Assembly: GCA_034678415.1 (NCBI GenBank)
Contig: JAXDBV010000002.1
Span: 1-7,851, forward strand
DNA length: 7,851 nucleotides
Reading direction: 5' to 3'
From: JAXDBV01 sp034678415
GTDB lineage: Bacteria; Bacteroidota; Bacteroidia; Bacteroidales; VadinHA17
Every line of letters begins with the position of its first letter. Position 1 is the stretch's first letter. The notes below the pieces were generated by a model, which saw only the letters and a program-made list of their open reading frames with translations, was not told where the DNA came from and did not search any database. Position numbers and translations under genes: made by a program. Positions 1-5,627 of the stretch are shown in pieces.

Positions 1-598
1 TCACTTCGATCACATACACGCGGTGGAGCCGGTACCTGTTCCCCTGTTTTTTATCCATGGGATAGTAGTACTTCTCCGTTACGGGATCGATGCGGTGGAG
101 TCCCTTTTCGTCTTTCTCGAGTTGTCGCAGGGCATCGCTCCACAGCTTCATACGGTCAGACAGCGCCCATATATACGGTTTGCCGTTGCGGTACAGCAAG
201 GGTGTGATATCATCGGTAAGGAACTCCGCCCCGTTCAGACAGAAAGAGGCGGTGAGCGACGATTTGCCCGCACCGGTATCGCCACAGAGCATCACCCCGG
301 TGCCATGGTAGCGGAAACAGCTGCCATGCATGGGCACGATCTTGCGCTGGTGAAGCACGGCCCCGTAGACCGATCCGTTGAGGTAAAGCTCAACGGCTGC
401 CGGATCACATCCCGGGTAACAGGAGACATAGATATGCCGCCCGTCTGAGACATAGAACCAGCCCACGCCTTCTACATCCATGGAAAATTCATCCTGGTTC
501 AGCCGGTAATAGCCATCATCATATAAAGCCACGTCGACTTCTTTCTTCCCGTGGGAGATCTCAATATCTACATCGGTAATGGGGAACCTTGGTTTCAT
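1..598 (-). CDS. HPr-kinase-like P-loop serine kinase, C-terminus cut by window edge
   Basis: Partial gene; 199 residues are visible and the C-terminus lies beyond base 1. A P-loop (Walker A) sits at residues 106-114 (GDTGAGKSS). It is preceded by His91 in the stretch VPMHGSCF and followed by the acidic pair Asp129-Asp130 in FLTDDITP. This arrangement matches the catalytic half of HPr kinase/phosphorylase (HprK) and the HprK-related kinases found in lasso-peptide and exopolysaccharide clusters. Canonical HprK usually has Glu after the P-loop Ser; here it is Ser114. Residues 1-90 are not the usual HprK N-terminal domain, so this is a relative and probably not the PTS regulator. The ATG overlaps the stop of the upstream nucleotidyltransferase gene as ATGA, so the two are probably translationally coupled. 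The substrate is unknown: a small peptide, a protein serine or a glycan precursor are all possible. The family call is solid and the function is not. Confidence 0.85.
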   Translation of the reverse strand, partial: MKPRFPITDVDIEISHGKKEVDVALYDDGYYRLNQDEFSMDVEGVGWFYVSDGRHIYVSCYPGCDPAAVELYLNGSVYGAVLHQRKIVPMHGSCFRYHGTGVMLCGDTGAGKSSLTASFCLNGAEFLTDDITPLLYRNGKPYIWALSDRMKLWSDALRQLEKDEKGLHRIDPVTEKYYYPMDKKQGNRYRLHRVYVIEV

Positions 599-1626
599 CG
601 TTTTGCGCGATTAACGGCCAGCATCAGCATGCAATAGGCATAAAACAGGGGCGGGAACCCGGAAAAGCGCCGGTGGTCGTAGTATTCCGGTACAAACATG
701 AAGTTGAGCACCGTTCGTGCCTTATACCTTACACCCGGGAAAGCGACCAAGAGGTAGAAGAGTGATTGCATGATCCCACTGATGGTGTCATGCTCATCGT
801 CTCCCGTACTCCCGATCTTCCTTTCCGAAAGGCTTACCATGTAACGGACCGGTGGCCGGGAGCACGGGATTGTAATGTGCCCCGGGAAGTATATCGATTG
901 TATCGCCCTGAAAAGGGCAATGAGCCGTGAGGCTTTCAGCTCACATGCCAGGGCTGTAAACTTGTCCCGGTCAATCTCCCTTGTTCTCAGAAAGAGGTCT
1001 GCATCCACCAGCCATTTCAGCCTGCGGAAGAAGTGCAGTCCGCCGTGGATCACAAGATACAGCAGTTCCATCTCATCCGACAACACGGTGAACGACCGGC
1101 CCGCAAATGAGAAGGGCATGGTGTTGCAGCGTATTATCTCTTCCAGCCGCCGGTTGCTCACCGGTGTCACATCCACCAGTCGCCAGTGAAGCTCAATGAT
1201 CCGGTGAGTGACGTTATGTTCATACGACAGCTGGTGCGTATGCTTCATCAACCGTTGTTGACGCTTCCTTTCCGCGGGCCAGGAGGGCGCGCGGGCCGCG
1301 TAATCCAGCCTCGATAAGATTTCATCAGCCATTCCCGCCTGGTGCCATTCAACCAGTATGTCAAGGTCCCTGTAATACCTTGTTGTAGCATCGCCGTACA
1401 GCCGGTATGACAGCACCGGCCCTTTCAGCGGGATGAAACCTATGCCTGCGGCGTTGAATGCATCCGCCACACGGATGAACTCATTCAACGTCTCAAGATC
1501 CGCCAGCTTGCCGTTCACATCTTCCGCCAGAACACGCTCCCCCAACAGCAGATTCACCTGACGGGATGTCAACCGGTGACGCTGTATAAGTACATCATAC
1601 GCTATGTCCCGAACACCCGACATCAT
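595..1626 (-). CDS. NTP_transf_5-type nucleotidyltransferase family protein
   Basis: A 343-residue protein of the uncharacterised nucleotidyltransferase family (Pfam NTP_transf_5). The diagnostic stretch is LKGP at residues 67-70 followed by GD (78-79) and RDLDILV (86-92); the paired Asp residues would bind metal and nucleotide. A later LHWRL segment and a His-rich VIHGGLHFFRRLKWLVD region are also typical of the family. No signal peptide is evident. The frame is open a little further to a GTG at 1635, but I chose the ATG at 1626-1624 (a second ATG follows at once) because no Shine-Dalgarno supports the GTG. The gene overlaps the HprK-like kinase gene by 4 bases. This pairing is known from exopolysaccharide and lasso-peptide-type loci, but no substrate has been established that I know of. 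Nucleotidyl transfer is inferred from the fold only. Confidence 0.85.
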   Translation of the reverse strand: MMSGVRDIAYDVLIQRHRLTSRQVNLLLGERVLAEDVNGKLADLETLNEFIRVADAFNAAGIGFIPLKGPVLSYRLYGDATTRYYRDLDILVEWHQAGMADEILSRLDYAARAPSWPAERKRQQRLMKHTHQLSYEHNVTHRIIELHWRLVDVTPVSNRRLEEIIRCNTMPFSFAGRSFTVLSDEMELLYLVIHGGLHFFRRLKWLVDADLFLRTREIDRDKFTALACELKASRLIALFRAIQSIYFPGHITIPCSRPPVRYMVSLSERKIGSTGDDEHDTISGIMQSLFYLLVAFPGVRYKARTVLNFMFVPEYYDHRRFSGFPPLFYAYCMLMLAVNRAKR

Positions 1627-2170
1627 AAATACCACTGAACAGCTAAGTTATACCAATGAAAAGTAATATCCCCCAATAAATGTGACGATAAATCAACAGA
1701 GTTATTGACAACGGGATGTCGATTTTCAGCCACGACAATGAAAAATTACTGAATTTACTCAGTGATAATTTCGTAATTAATTACGGAATTAAATTCCAGG
1801 GGATGTTGTTTGGTGCAGCCGGCGAAAATGCCCCTATCTGCAGGTTGGTGCGGAAAGAAGAGGAAGGAAGGTTTTCCGGAAGACCGGGAAGTCCGACGCG
1901 TTCAGCGTTTATTCCATGATGGAGGAAAGGTTTCATGTTGTCCCGGGGAATGATTCATACGATGGTTCGCCCCCGGCCCGGGAAATGGATCAGCAGACGT
2001 TCATACCCGGCACGCAACAACCGGGATTATATCCTCAGGCATATCGTTTGCCCGGATTTCCTCATGTAACGACGTTTCATACCTGGCAAAAAGCCGGGCC
2101 CGGAGAGCTCACATCCCTGTCAGAGCCATCCTGTTAGAAAGCGGCAGAACGCGGACATGGTATGCCCACG
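1627..2170. other. Long intergenic region, no convincing gene
   Basis: This 544-base gap separates the aminotransferase stop from the nucleotidyltransferase start. It has two parts. Bases 1627-1800 are AT-rich and hold a cluster of inverted repeats (listed separately); the promoter for the kinase/nucleotidyltransferase pair is expected here. A weak -7-like TACTTTTC lies on the minus strand about 40 bases before the ATG, but it has no clear -33 partner. Bases 1800-2170 are GC-rich with 11 CCGG tetramers and a perfect CCGGGCCCGG palindrome at 2094-2103. Short open frames on both strands give low-complexity, unrecognisable translations, so this part is either non-coding or a gene decayed past recognition. 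I found no clear terminator behind the aminotransferase gene. Confidence 0.6.
1744..1797. repeat. Three adjacent or overlapping inverted repeats
   Basis: Three palindromes lie within about 50 bases. First, ACTGA (1748-1752) pairs with TCAGT (1759-1763) around a 6-base spacer. Second, a 26-base near-perfect palindrome spans 1766-1791 with its core CGTAATT/AATTACG at 1772-1785; 12 of 13 pairs match, the exception being T1771 opposite G1786. Third, GGAATT-A-AATTCC spans 1785-1797 and overlaps the second. They lie 120-170 bases upstream of the nucleotidyltransferase start. They could be operator sites for a dimeric regulator or alternative RNA hairpins. AT-rich DNA produces some palindromes by chance, but 12 of 13 pairs is unlikely to be fortuitous. 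Confidence 0.55.
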
Positions 2171-3346
2171 CTATACAGTCAGTAGCTTCCGGATCGTTCC
2201 GGTCACATAATCAAGCTCCTCTTCCGTCATGTAAGGATAGACCGGCAGTGACACATTGCCCCTCCAGGTGCGTTCGGCGTTGGGGAAATCTTCGGGTTTA
2301 AGGCCGTACTTTTTCTGGTAATAGGTCATCCGGTGGAGGGGTTTGTAATGCACCGAGGTACCGATCCCCGCCTCCGACATTTTATGAATAAATTCATTGC
2401 GGGATATCCTTGCCTTCGGGTTCAGCACCAGCGGGAACAGGTGCCATGCATGATCGTCATGGGGCACCCGGCACACCGGCAGGTCGATCATTTCAAGACC
2501 GGAGAGCTGCCGGTAATAGTATTCCGCCACCCGTTGCCGTTCTTTTCTGAATATTTCGGCTTTTTCCAGTTGGGCAAGGCCTATGGCCGCGTTGACATCC
2601 GACATATTATATTTGAACCCGGCGCTGACCACATCGTATTCCCAGGAAGGGTTTCCAGAGGTATAGCGCTTCCATATATCCCTGTCGATGCCGTGGAGGC
2701 GCATCGTCCTGGCGCGCCGGCAGATCTGTTCATCATTGGTCACCAGCATACCGCCCTCGCCGGTGGTGATGGTCTTATTCGCATAGAAGCTGAAGCAGGT
2801 GACATCGCCGAACGAACCGACAGGCCTGCCGTTGAGCCGTGAAGGAAAGGCATGTGCCGCATCCTCGACAATACGGATATTGTTTTTGATGCAGACATCC
2901 AGTATACCGTTGCCGTTCGCCGACACCATCTCTGCCGGCTGGCCACCGTAATGGACAATGATGACCGTTCGCACATCCGGATGTTTCCTGATGGCGTCGC
3001 CCAGGATATCCGTTGTTAGCAGGTTAGTGCCGTATTCCGTATCGAGGAAGACAGGGGTGGCGCCGAGGTACCTGATGATTTCGGCGGAGGCGGCAAATGT
3101 CATGGACTGGACCATCACTTTATCGCGCCTGTTCACCCCGAGGGCTTCAACGCCAAGGTGGAGGGCGGCAGTGCATGAGGTGACGGCACAGGCATAACGG
3201 GCGAGCACGGCGGCGGCAAAGCGCTCCTCGAACAGGTGCGCTTTCTCCGCGGTGGTGAGCCAGCCGCTCTCAAGCACCTCCCTGACATAACGCATCTCGT
3301 TGCCGGCCAGCGGCACCCTGGCAAAGGGTATTTTCAACGTGTTCAT
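2171..3346 (-). CDS. DegT/DnrJ/EryC1/StrS-family PLP-dependent sugar aminotransferase
   Basis: A full-length 391-residue protein of the sugar aminotransferase family that converts a keto-sugar nucleotide to an amino-sugar nucleotide, usually with glutamate as amino donor. The PLP Schiff-base lysine is Lys191 in FYANKTITTGEGG, and the PLP-ring Asp is Asp162 in VEDAAHAF. The N-terminal SGWLTT motif (27-32), the CTAALH phosphate-binding segment (58-63), the MRLHGI stretch after the lysine and the C-terminal SLPVYPYMTEEE segment all fit. Close functional relatives include PglE, PseC, ArnB and WbpE. Its 4-base overlap (ATGA) with the upstream PglC-like transferase gene makes a PglE-like role, amination of a UDP-4-keto-6-deoxy sugar, the most attractive guess. 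The exact sugar cannot be read from the sequence. The partner dehydratase is not in the window. Confidence 0.93.
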   Translation of the reverse strand: MNTLKIPFARVPLAGNEMRYVREVLESGWLTTAEKAHLFEERFAAAVLARYACAVTSCTAALHLGVEALGVNRRDKVMVQSMTFAASAEIIRYLGATPVFLDTEYGTNLLTTDILGDAIRKHPDVRTVIIVHYGGQPAEMVSANGNGILDVCIKNNIRIVEDAAHAFPSRLNGRPVGSFGDVTCFSFYANKTITTGEGGMLVTNDEQICRRARTMRLHGIDRDIWKRYTSGNPSWEYDVVSAGFKYNMSDVNAAIGLAQLEKAEIFRKERQRVAEYYYRQLSGLEMIDLPVCRVPHDDHAWHLFPLVLNPKARISRNEFIHKMSEAGIGTSVHYKPLHRMTYYQKKYGLKPEDFPNAERTWRGNVSLPVYPYMTEEELDYVTGTIRKLLTV

Positions 3347-3939
3347 CGACCAGAAATTACTGCTTTAATGGTGTGAAGAATGATCCGGATATCCCCGGCA
3401 AGACTGTGGTTATTCACATAGCTGACATACAGTTCAAGCTTGCGCGGCAGGATCTCCTCACGATAGGTCCTTTCCGGGTCGGGCGATGCGGCAAGGATCT
3501 TTTCCTCGTTTACGAATTCAACGGATGCACTGTCGGTGATGCCGGGCTTCACGCTATGCACGACGGCCCACAGGTCGGGATACACGCTTGTCCACTTCCT
3601 CACCTCCGGCCGCGGCCCCACCACCGACATCTCTCCCCTGAGAATATTGATGAGCTGGGGCAGCTCATCAATTTTTGTGCGCCGCAGGATCTTACCCAAC
3701 CGTGTAACCCTTTTATAATCGCCGATATGTATGTCACCCCCCTCCGTGCCTGACGCCTCTTCCATCGTACGGAACTTAATCACCCCGATCTCTTTCCCCT
3801 CCTTCCCCACCCGTTTTTGAACGAAGAATACGCGGCCGGGCATCAGGACACTGATCAACAGGCCGGTAACTGCCAGTAACGGCGACAGCAATACCAACCC
3901 GACCACCGCGGCTACATAATCAAATACTGTTTTTACCAT
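3343..3939 (-). CDS. PglC-like bacterial sugar transferase (monotopic phosphoglycosyl transferase)
   Basis: A 198-residue protein of the bacterial sugar transferase family (Pfam Bac_transf). It should move a sugar phosphate from a UDP-sugar to polyprenyl phosphate at the inner face of the cytoplasmic membrane, the first committed step of glycan assembly. Residues 5-33 form one hydrophobic segment broken by Ser19-Pro20, the helix-break-helix reentrant element known from PglC. The catalytic Asp91-Glu92 dyad lies in TKIDELPQLINIL and is followed by RGEMSVVGPRPE (101-112) and KPGIT (131-135). KFRTM is at 55-59. The length matches the minimal PglC-type enzymes and not the large WbaP/WcaJ type with extra membrane helices. 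It overlaps the aminotransferase gene by 4 bases. The ATG at 3939-3937 has no Shine-Dalgarno. Sugar specificity is unknown; a diamino sugar such as diNAcBac is a reasonable guess from the neighbour. Confidence 0.95.
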   Translation of the reverse strand: MVKTVFDYVAAVVGLVLLSPLLAVTGLLISVLMPGRVFFVQKRVGKEGKEIGVIKFRTMEEASGTEGGDIHIGDYKRVTRLGKILRRTKIDELPQLINILRGEMSVVGPRPEVRKWTSVYPDLWAVVHSVKPGITDSASVEFVNEEKILAASPDPERTYREEILPRKLELYVSYVNNHSLAGDIRIILHTIKAVISGR

Positions 3940-4003
3940 TCTTAACAGGCTATATGGGAATACCGGATTGTCCTTTAATCACGGATGATCTTCAGCGTTG
4001 CTG

Positions 4004-4034
4004 TACGTGAGACCGGCTTGCATCTTACGTGAGA
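4004..4034. repeat. Direct repeat TACGTGAGA with 22-base period
   Basis: TACGTGAGA occurs at 4004-4012 and again at 4026-4034. The start-to-start distance is 22 bases, about two helical turns, so both copies face the same side of the DNA. They lie 65-95 bases upstream of the sugar transferase start, where a regulator-binding site would be expected. On the transcribed strand they read TCTCACGTA. No third copy is seen one period away on either side. The role as an operator is inference. Confidence 0.4.
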
Positions 4035-4095
4035 TCCACCAGCATTAATGGCCGGGCTGTGACACCGGTATTGTTGATTCATTGTTGTTGCTGTG

Positions 4096-4118
4096 ACAGG
4101 ACTGCAGGTCCTGTTTTT
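4096..4118 (+). terminator. Hairpin plus T-run, plus-strand orientation
   Basis: ACAGGAC (4096-4102) pairs perfectly with GTCCTGT (4108-4114) around a TGCAG loop, and T runs from 4114 to 4118. This has the form of a short intrinsic terminator for plus-strand transcription. No plus-strand gene lies before it, so it may block antisense transcription into the FkbM gene or be fortuitous. In the minus direction the same hairpin would lie in the leader of the sugar transferase transcript, with no T-run after it. Confidence 0.35.
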
Positions 4119-4156
4119 CCCCCGGCATTCACAGAGGAATGGTTAAAGTTCATGTC

Positions 4157-4186
4157 AAAAAAAAGAATGCTGCAATCCAATATTCT
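4157..4186 (-). terminator. Probable intrinsic terminator of the FkbM gene
   Basis: On the minus strand AGAAT (4186-4182) pairs with ATTCT (4168-4164). An inner TTG/CAG helix, including one G-T pair, encloses a 5-base loop, with one A/C mismatch between the two helices. A run of eight Ts (4164-4157) follows directly. It lies about 33 bases after the FkbM stop codon. The stem is AT-rich and weak, but the T-run is long and the position is right. Confidence 0.5.
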
Positions 4187-4218
4187 GACTAAATTAAATG
4201 AAAAATATATATAAAAAT

Positions 4219-5040
4219 TCAGCTAAAAGTTATAGCCTGGCCTTGCTCAATTGTTTTGAGGTACTCAGGGAAATCCTGTTCCCCGGGCAATATTAAAGTA
4301 TGATATCTGCCCCTGCTTTTTATTGCTTCGATACTTAGCACCTCTTTAGTTTTCATATACCAGGCACGATAATTTTCCTGACCGCACCAGTCAAGAATTC
4401 TTTCTGTGTTGTTAACAATGCTTCGTTCCGGTCCTGAATGCATTTCAACAAAGAAAACCGGGCGGCTTTCCGAAGCCAGTCTCACTGCACCTTTTAATAC
4501 TTCATATTCAGCGCCTTCAACATCGACTTTAATCATATCGGGTTTTAGGCCCAAGCTCTCACTTAGCAAATCCAATGTAAGAGTCTCAACAGTGAAATGG
4601 GAATCCGTCCTGGCTGCGGTTTTTGCGAAGCCCTTATACTTGGAACCGGCGGCACCAACGCCAACAGTATAAAGTTCTATCATTTCACCGCTTTTATCTG
4701 AAACGAATGCAGGAACAAAATGAGCTTTGTATGAAAGATTGTTCATGATTAAGTTCTCTGCCGCCCATGCAAGGGCTAATGGATTAGGATCAACCAAAGC
4801 AATTCTTTCAACAGAATCATTCAAAAGCATTAGTAACGCGGACTGACCTATATTGCTACCTACATCAAAAATTATTCGGTGATGTTTAGCCAACTCGAAC
4901 AACCATGCATCATCCTGGTCATTGCTTTTCCTGATGGTTCCTTTGATTACTTTAAGCTCTTTCCCAAGGAATTTTACATACTCGACTTGTTTGTAGTATA
5001 TCCCAAGTTTCTGAGCTTGCCGCAATAAATACGTCTTCAT
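4219..5040 (-). CDS. FkbM-family SAM-dependent methyltransferase
   Basis: A 273-residue cytoplasmic protein with a class I methyltransferase fold. The SAM-binding motif I is FDVGSNIGQ (residues 58-66), motif II is the acidic strand end LVDPNP (84-89), and the FkbM signature MIKVDVEGAEYEVLKG spans 171-186. A second family feature, FFVEMHSG, follows. FkbM proteins O-methylate small molecules, and many copies in glycan loci are thought to methylate sugar hydroxyls; the acceptor here is unknown. The gene stands alone, with a candidate promoter 37 bases upstream and a terminator downstream, so it may form its own transcription unit. The ATG at 5040-5038 has no Shine-Dalgarno. GC content (about 43% in a sampled line) is lower than in the genes to its left. 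Confidence 0.92.
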   Translation of the reverse strand: MKTYLLRQAQKLGIYYKQVEYVKFLGKELKVIKGTIRKSNDQDDAWLFELAKHHRIIFDVGSNIGQSALLMLLNDSVERIALVDPNPLALAWAAENLIMNNLSYKAHFVPAFVSDKSGEMIELYTVGVGAAGSKYKGFAKTAARTDSHFTVETLTLDLLSESLGLKPDMIKVDVEGAEYEVLKGAVRLASESRPVFFVEMHSGPERSIVNNTERILDWCGQENYRAWYMKTKEVLSIEAIKSRGRYHTLILPGEQDFPEYLKTIEQGQAITFS

Positions 5041-5316
5041 ACTGATTGCTCATTATTAAATGTATGGCATAATTGGTCAAAACCTAATGCCGATTATAAG
5101 TGTAATGCAAGAGTATTTTCATATCGCTATTAAGGTTCATATTTGATAGTCGTTTACGCTAAAAAAATAACTTTAATGAATCAACATCAGAGGGTTATGA
5201 TTTCTTGTTGATGAAGCAACCGATTTAACAACAATTTGAATAGTTGTCTTATTAATCTTTATAAATCAGTTAGGAGGGTCACTGTCGTGGCTCTCTCAAG
5301 AAATGGAATTAAAAAT
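5041..5316. other. AT-rich intergenic leader upstream of the FkbM gene
   Basis: These 276 bases lie between the broken GNAT gene and the FkbM start. They are AT-rich with frequent stop codons on both strands. They hold a candidate promoter (5078-5110) and several weak inverted repeats, such as TCAACA/TGTTGA and ACAAC/GTTGT. No gene or RNA family is recognised. Confidence 0.5.
5078..5110 (-). promoter_or_regulatory. Candidate Bacteroidota-type promoter for the FkbM gene
   Basis: On the minus strand TTG (5110-5108) is followed after 21 bases by TAGGTTTTG (5086-5078). This resembles the Bacteroidota sigma consensus of a TTG-type -33 element and TAnnTTTG at -7, with one extra base inside the -7 element. 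It ends 37 bases before the FkbM ATG, which would give a leader of about 30 bases. It was found by eye, so chance matches are possible. Confidence 0.35.
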
Positions 5317-5580
5317 TCAGTTAATATCTTTGAACATATGTAACTCAGAAGCCCCTTCATTGACTGCAATCCAGCCATTTCTTTTGTAAGCTTTTATAGC
5401 CTGATGATTATCTTTTTTTACTGTCAGGTGAATCTTGTTGAATCCTTCCTTCCTTGCCCGTGCTTCAAATTCTTTCAAAAGCATTGGCCTGTAGCCCTTG
5501 CTCCGGGTTTTTATTCAAGTCCCATGGTTTACCTTGCACCGGGCACCCAATTCTTCAATACATACAGAAGGTATGTGAAA
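5317..5580 (-). pseudogene. Broken GNAT acetyltransferase gene (C-terminal remnant)
   Basis: The minus strand from 5514 to 5317 is open and encodes SKGYRPMLLKEFEAR, then GF.KIHLTVKKDN, then AYKRNGW and ELHMFKDIN before TGA. This aligns without gaps to the last 60 residues of the intact GNAT protein at 6575-7219, with about 29 identities by hand count. It includes the acetyl-CoA loop (QGKGYG in the intact copy, RSKGYR here, with the last Gly lost) and the DN..AI.AY..NGW signature. A TGA at 5517-5515 interrupts the same frame. Upstream of it, FHIPSV (5580-5563) may match the AFIPSM segment of the intact copy, with about eight extra codons between. The first 130 or so residues are missing, because the glycosyltransferase gene ends at 5628. 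This is most likely a decayed paralogue. A 55-residue product from the ATG at 5484 is possible but would lack most of the fold. Confidence 0.8.
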
Positions 5581-5627
5581 CACCTCGACAGATTCAAAAC
5601 ATGTAAATAAAAACAAACTCAACAATC

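Larger units (their letters stand above)
3940..4218. other. Intergenic region between the FkbM gene and the sugar transferase gene
   Basis: These 279 bases hold the terminator of the FkbM gene (4157-4186), a second hairpin with a T-run facing the other way (4096-4118) and a spaced direct repeat (4004-4034) close upstream of the sugar transferase gene. The promoter for the sugar transferase/aminotransferase pair should lie here, but no good TTG...TAnnTTTG match was found on the minus strand. The short plus-strand open frame at 4029-4214 gives an unrecognisable translation and is not called. Confidence 0.5.

Noticed and set aside
23..448. Plus-strand open frame of 141 codons
   Set aside because: It is antisense to the HprK-like kinase gene, whose P-loop and Asp pair are clear on the minus strand. 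Its translation has no recognisable motif.
2089..2110. CCGGGCCCGG palindrome with a nearby T-run as terminator of the aminotransferase gene
   Set aside because: The perfect palindrome has no loop, the alternative hairpin uses the T-run as its loop so that no U-tract follows, and it is about 65 bases past the stop. Too weak to call.
1716..2137. Two short plus-strand open frames overlapping at 1916-1919, possibly a split small gene
   Set aside because: Neither translation shows a recognisable domain. The first runs across the palindrome cluster, and all neighbouring genes are on the minus strand.
2333..2842. Plus-strand open frame of 169 codons
   Set aside because: It is antisense to the aminotransferase gene, which has all catalytic motifs intact; long antisense frames are common in GC-rich DNA.
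4029..4214. Plus-strand 61-codon open frame in the gap before the FkbM gene
   Set aside because: No recognisable motif; it spans two hairpins and ends in a low-complexity AT-rich stretch.
5404..5610. Plus-strand 68-codon open frame
   Set aside because: It is antisense to the GNAT remnant, whose protein similarity to the intact GNAT shows that the minus strand is the coding one.
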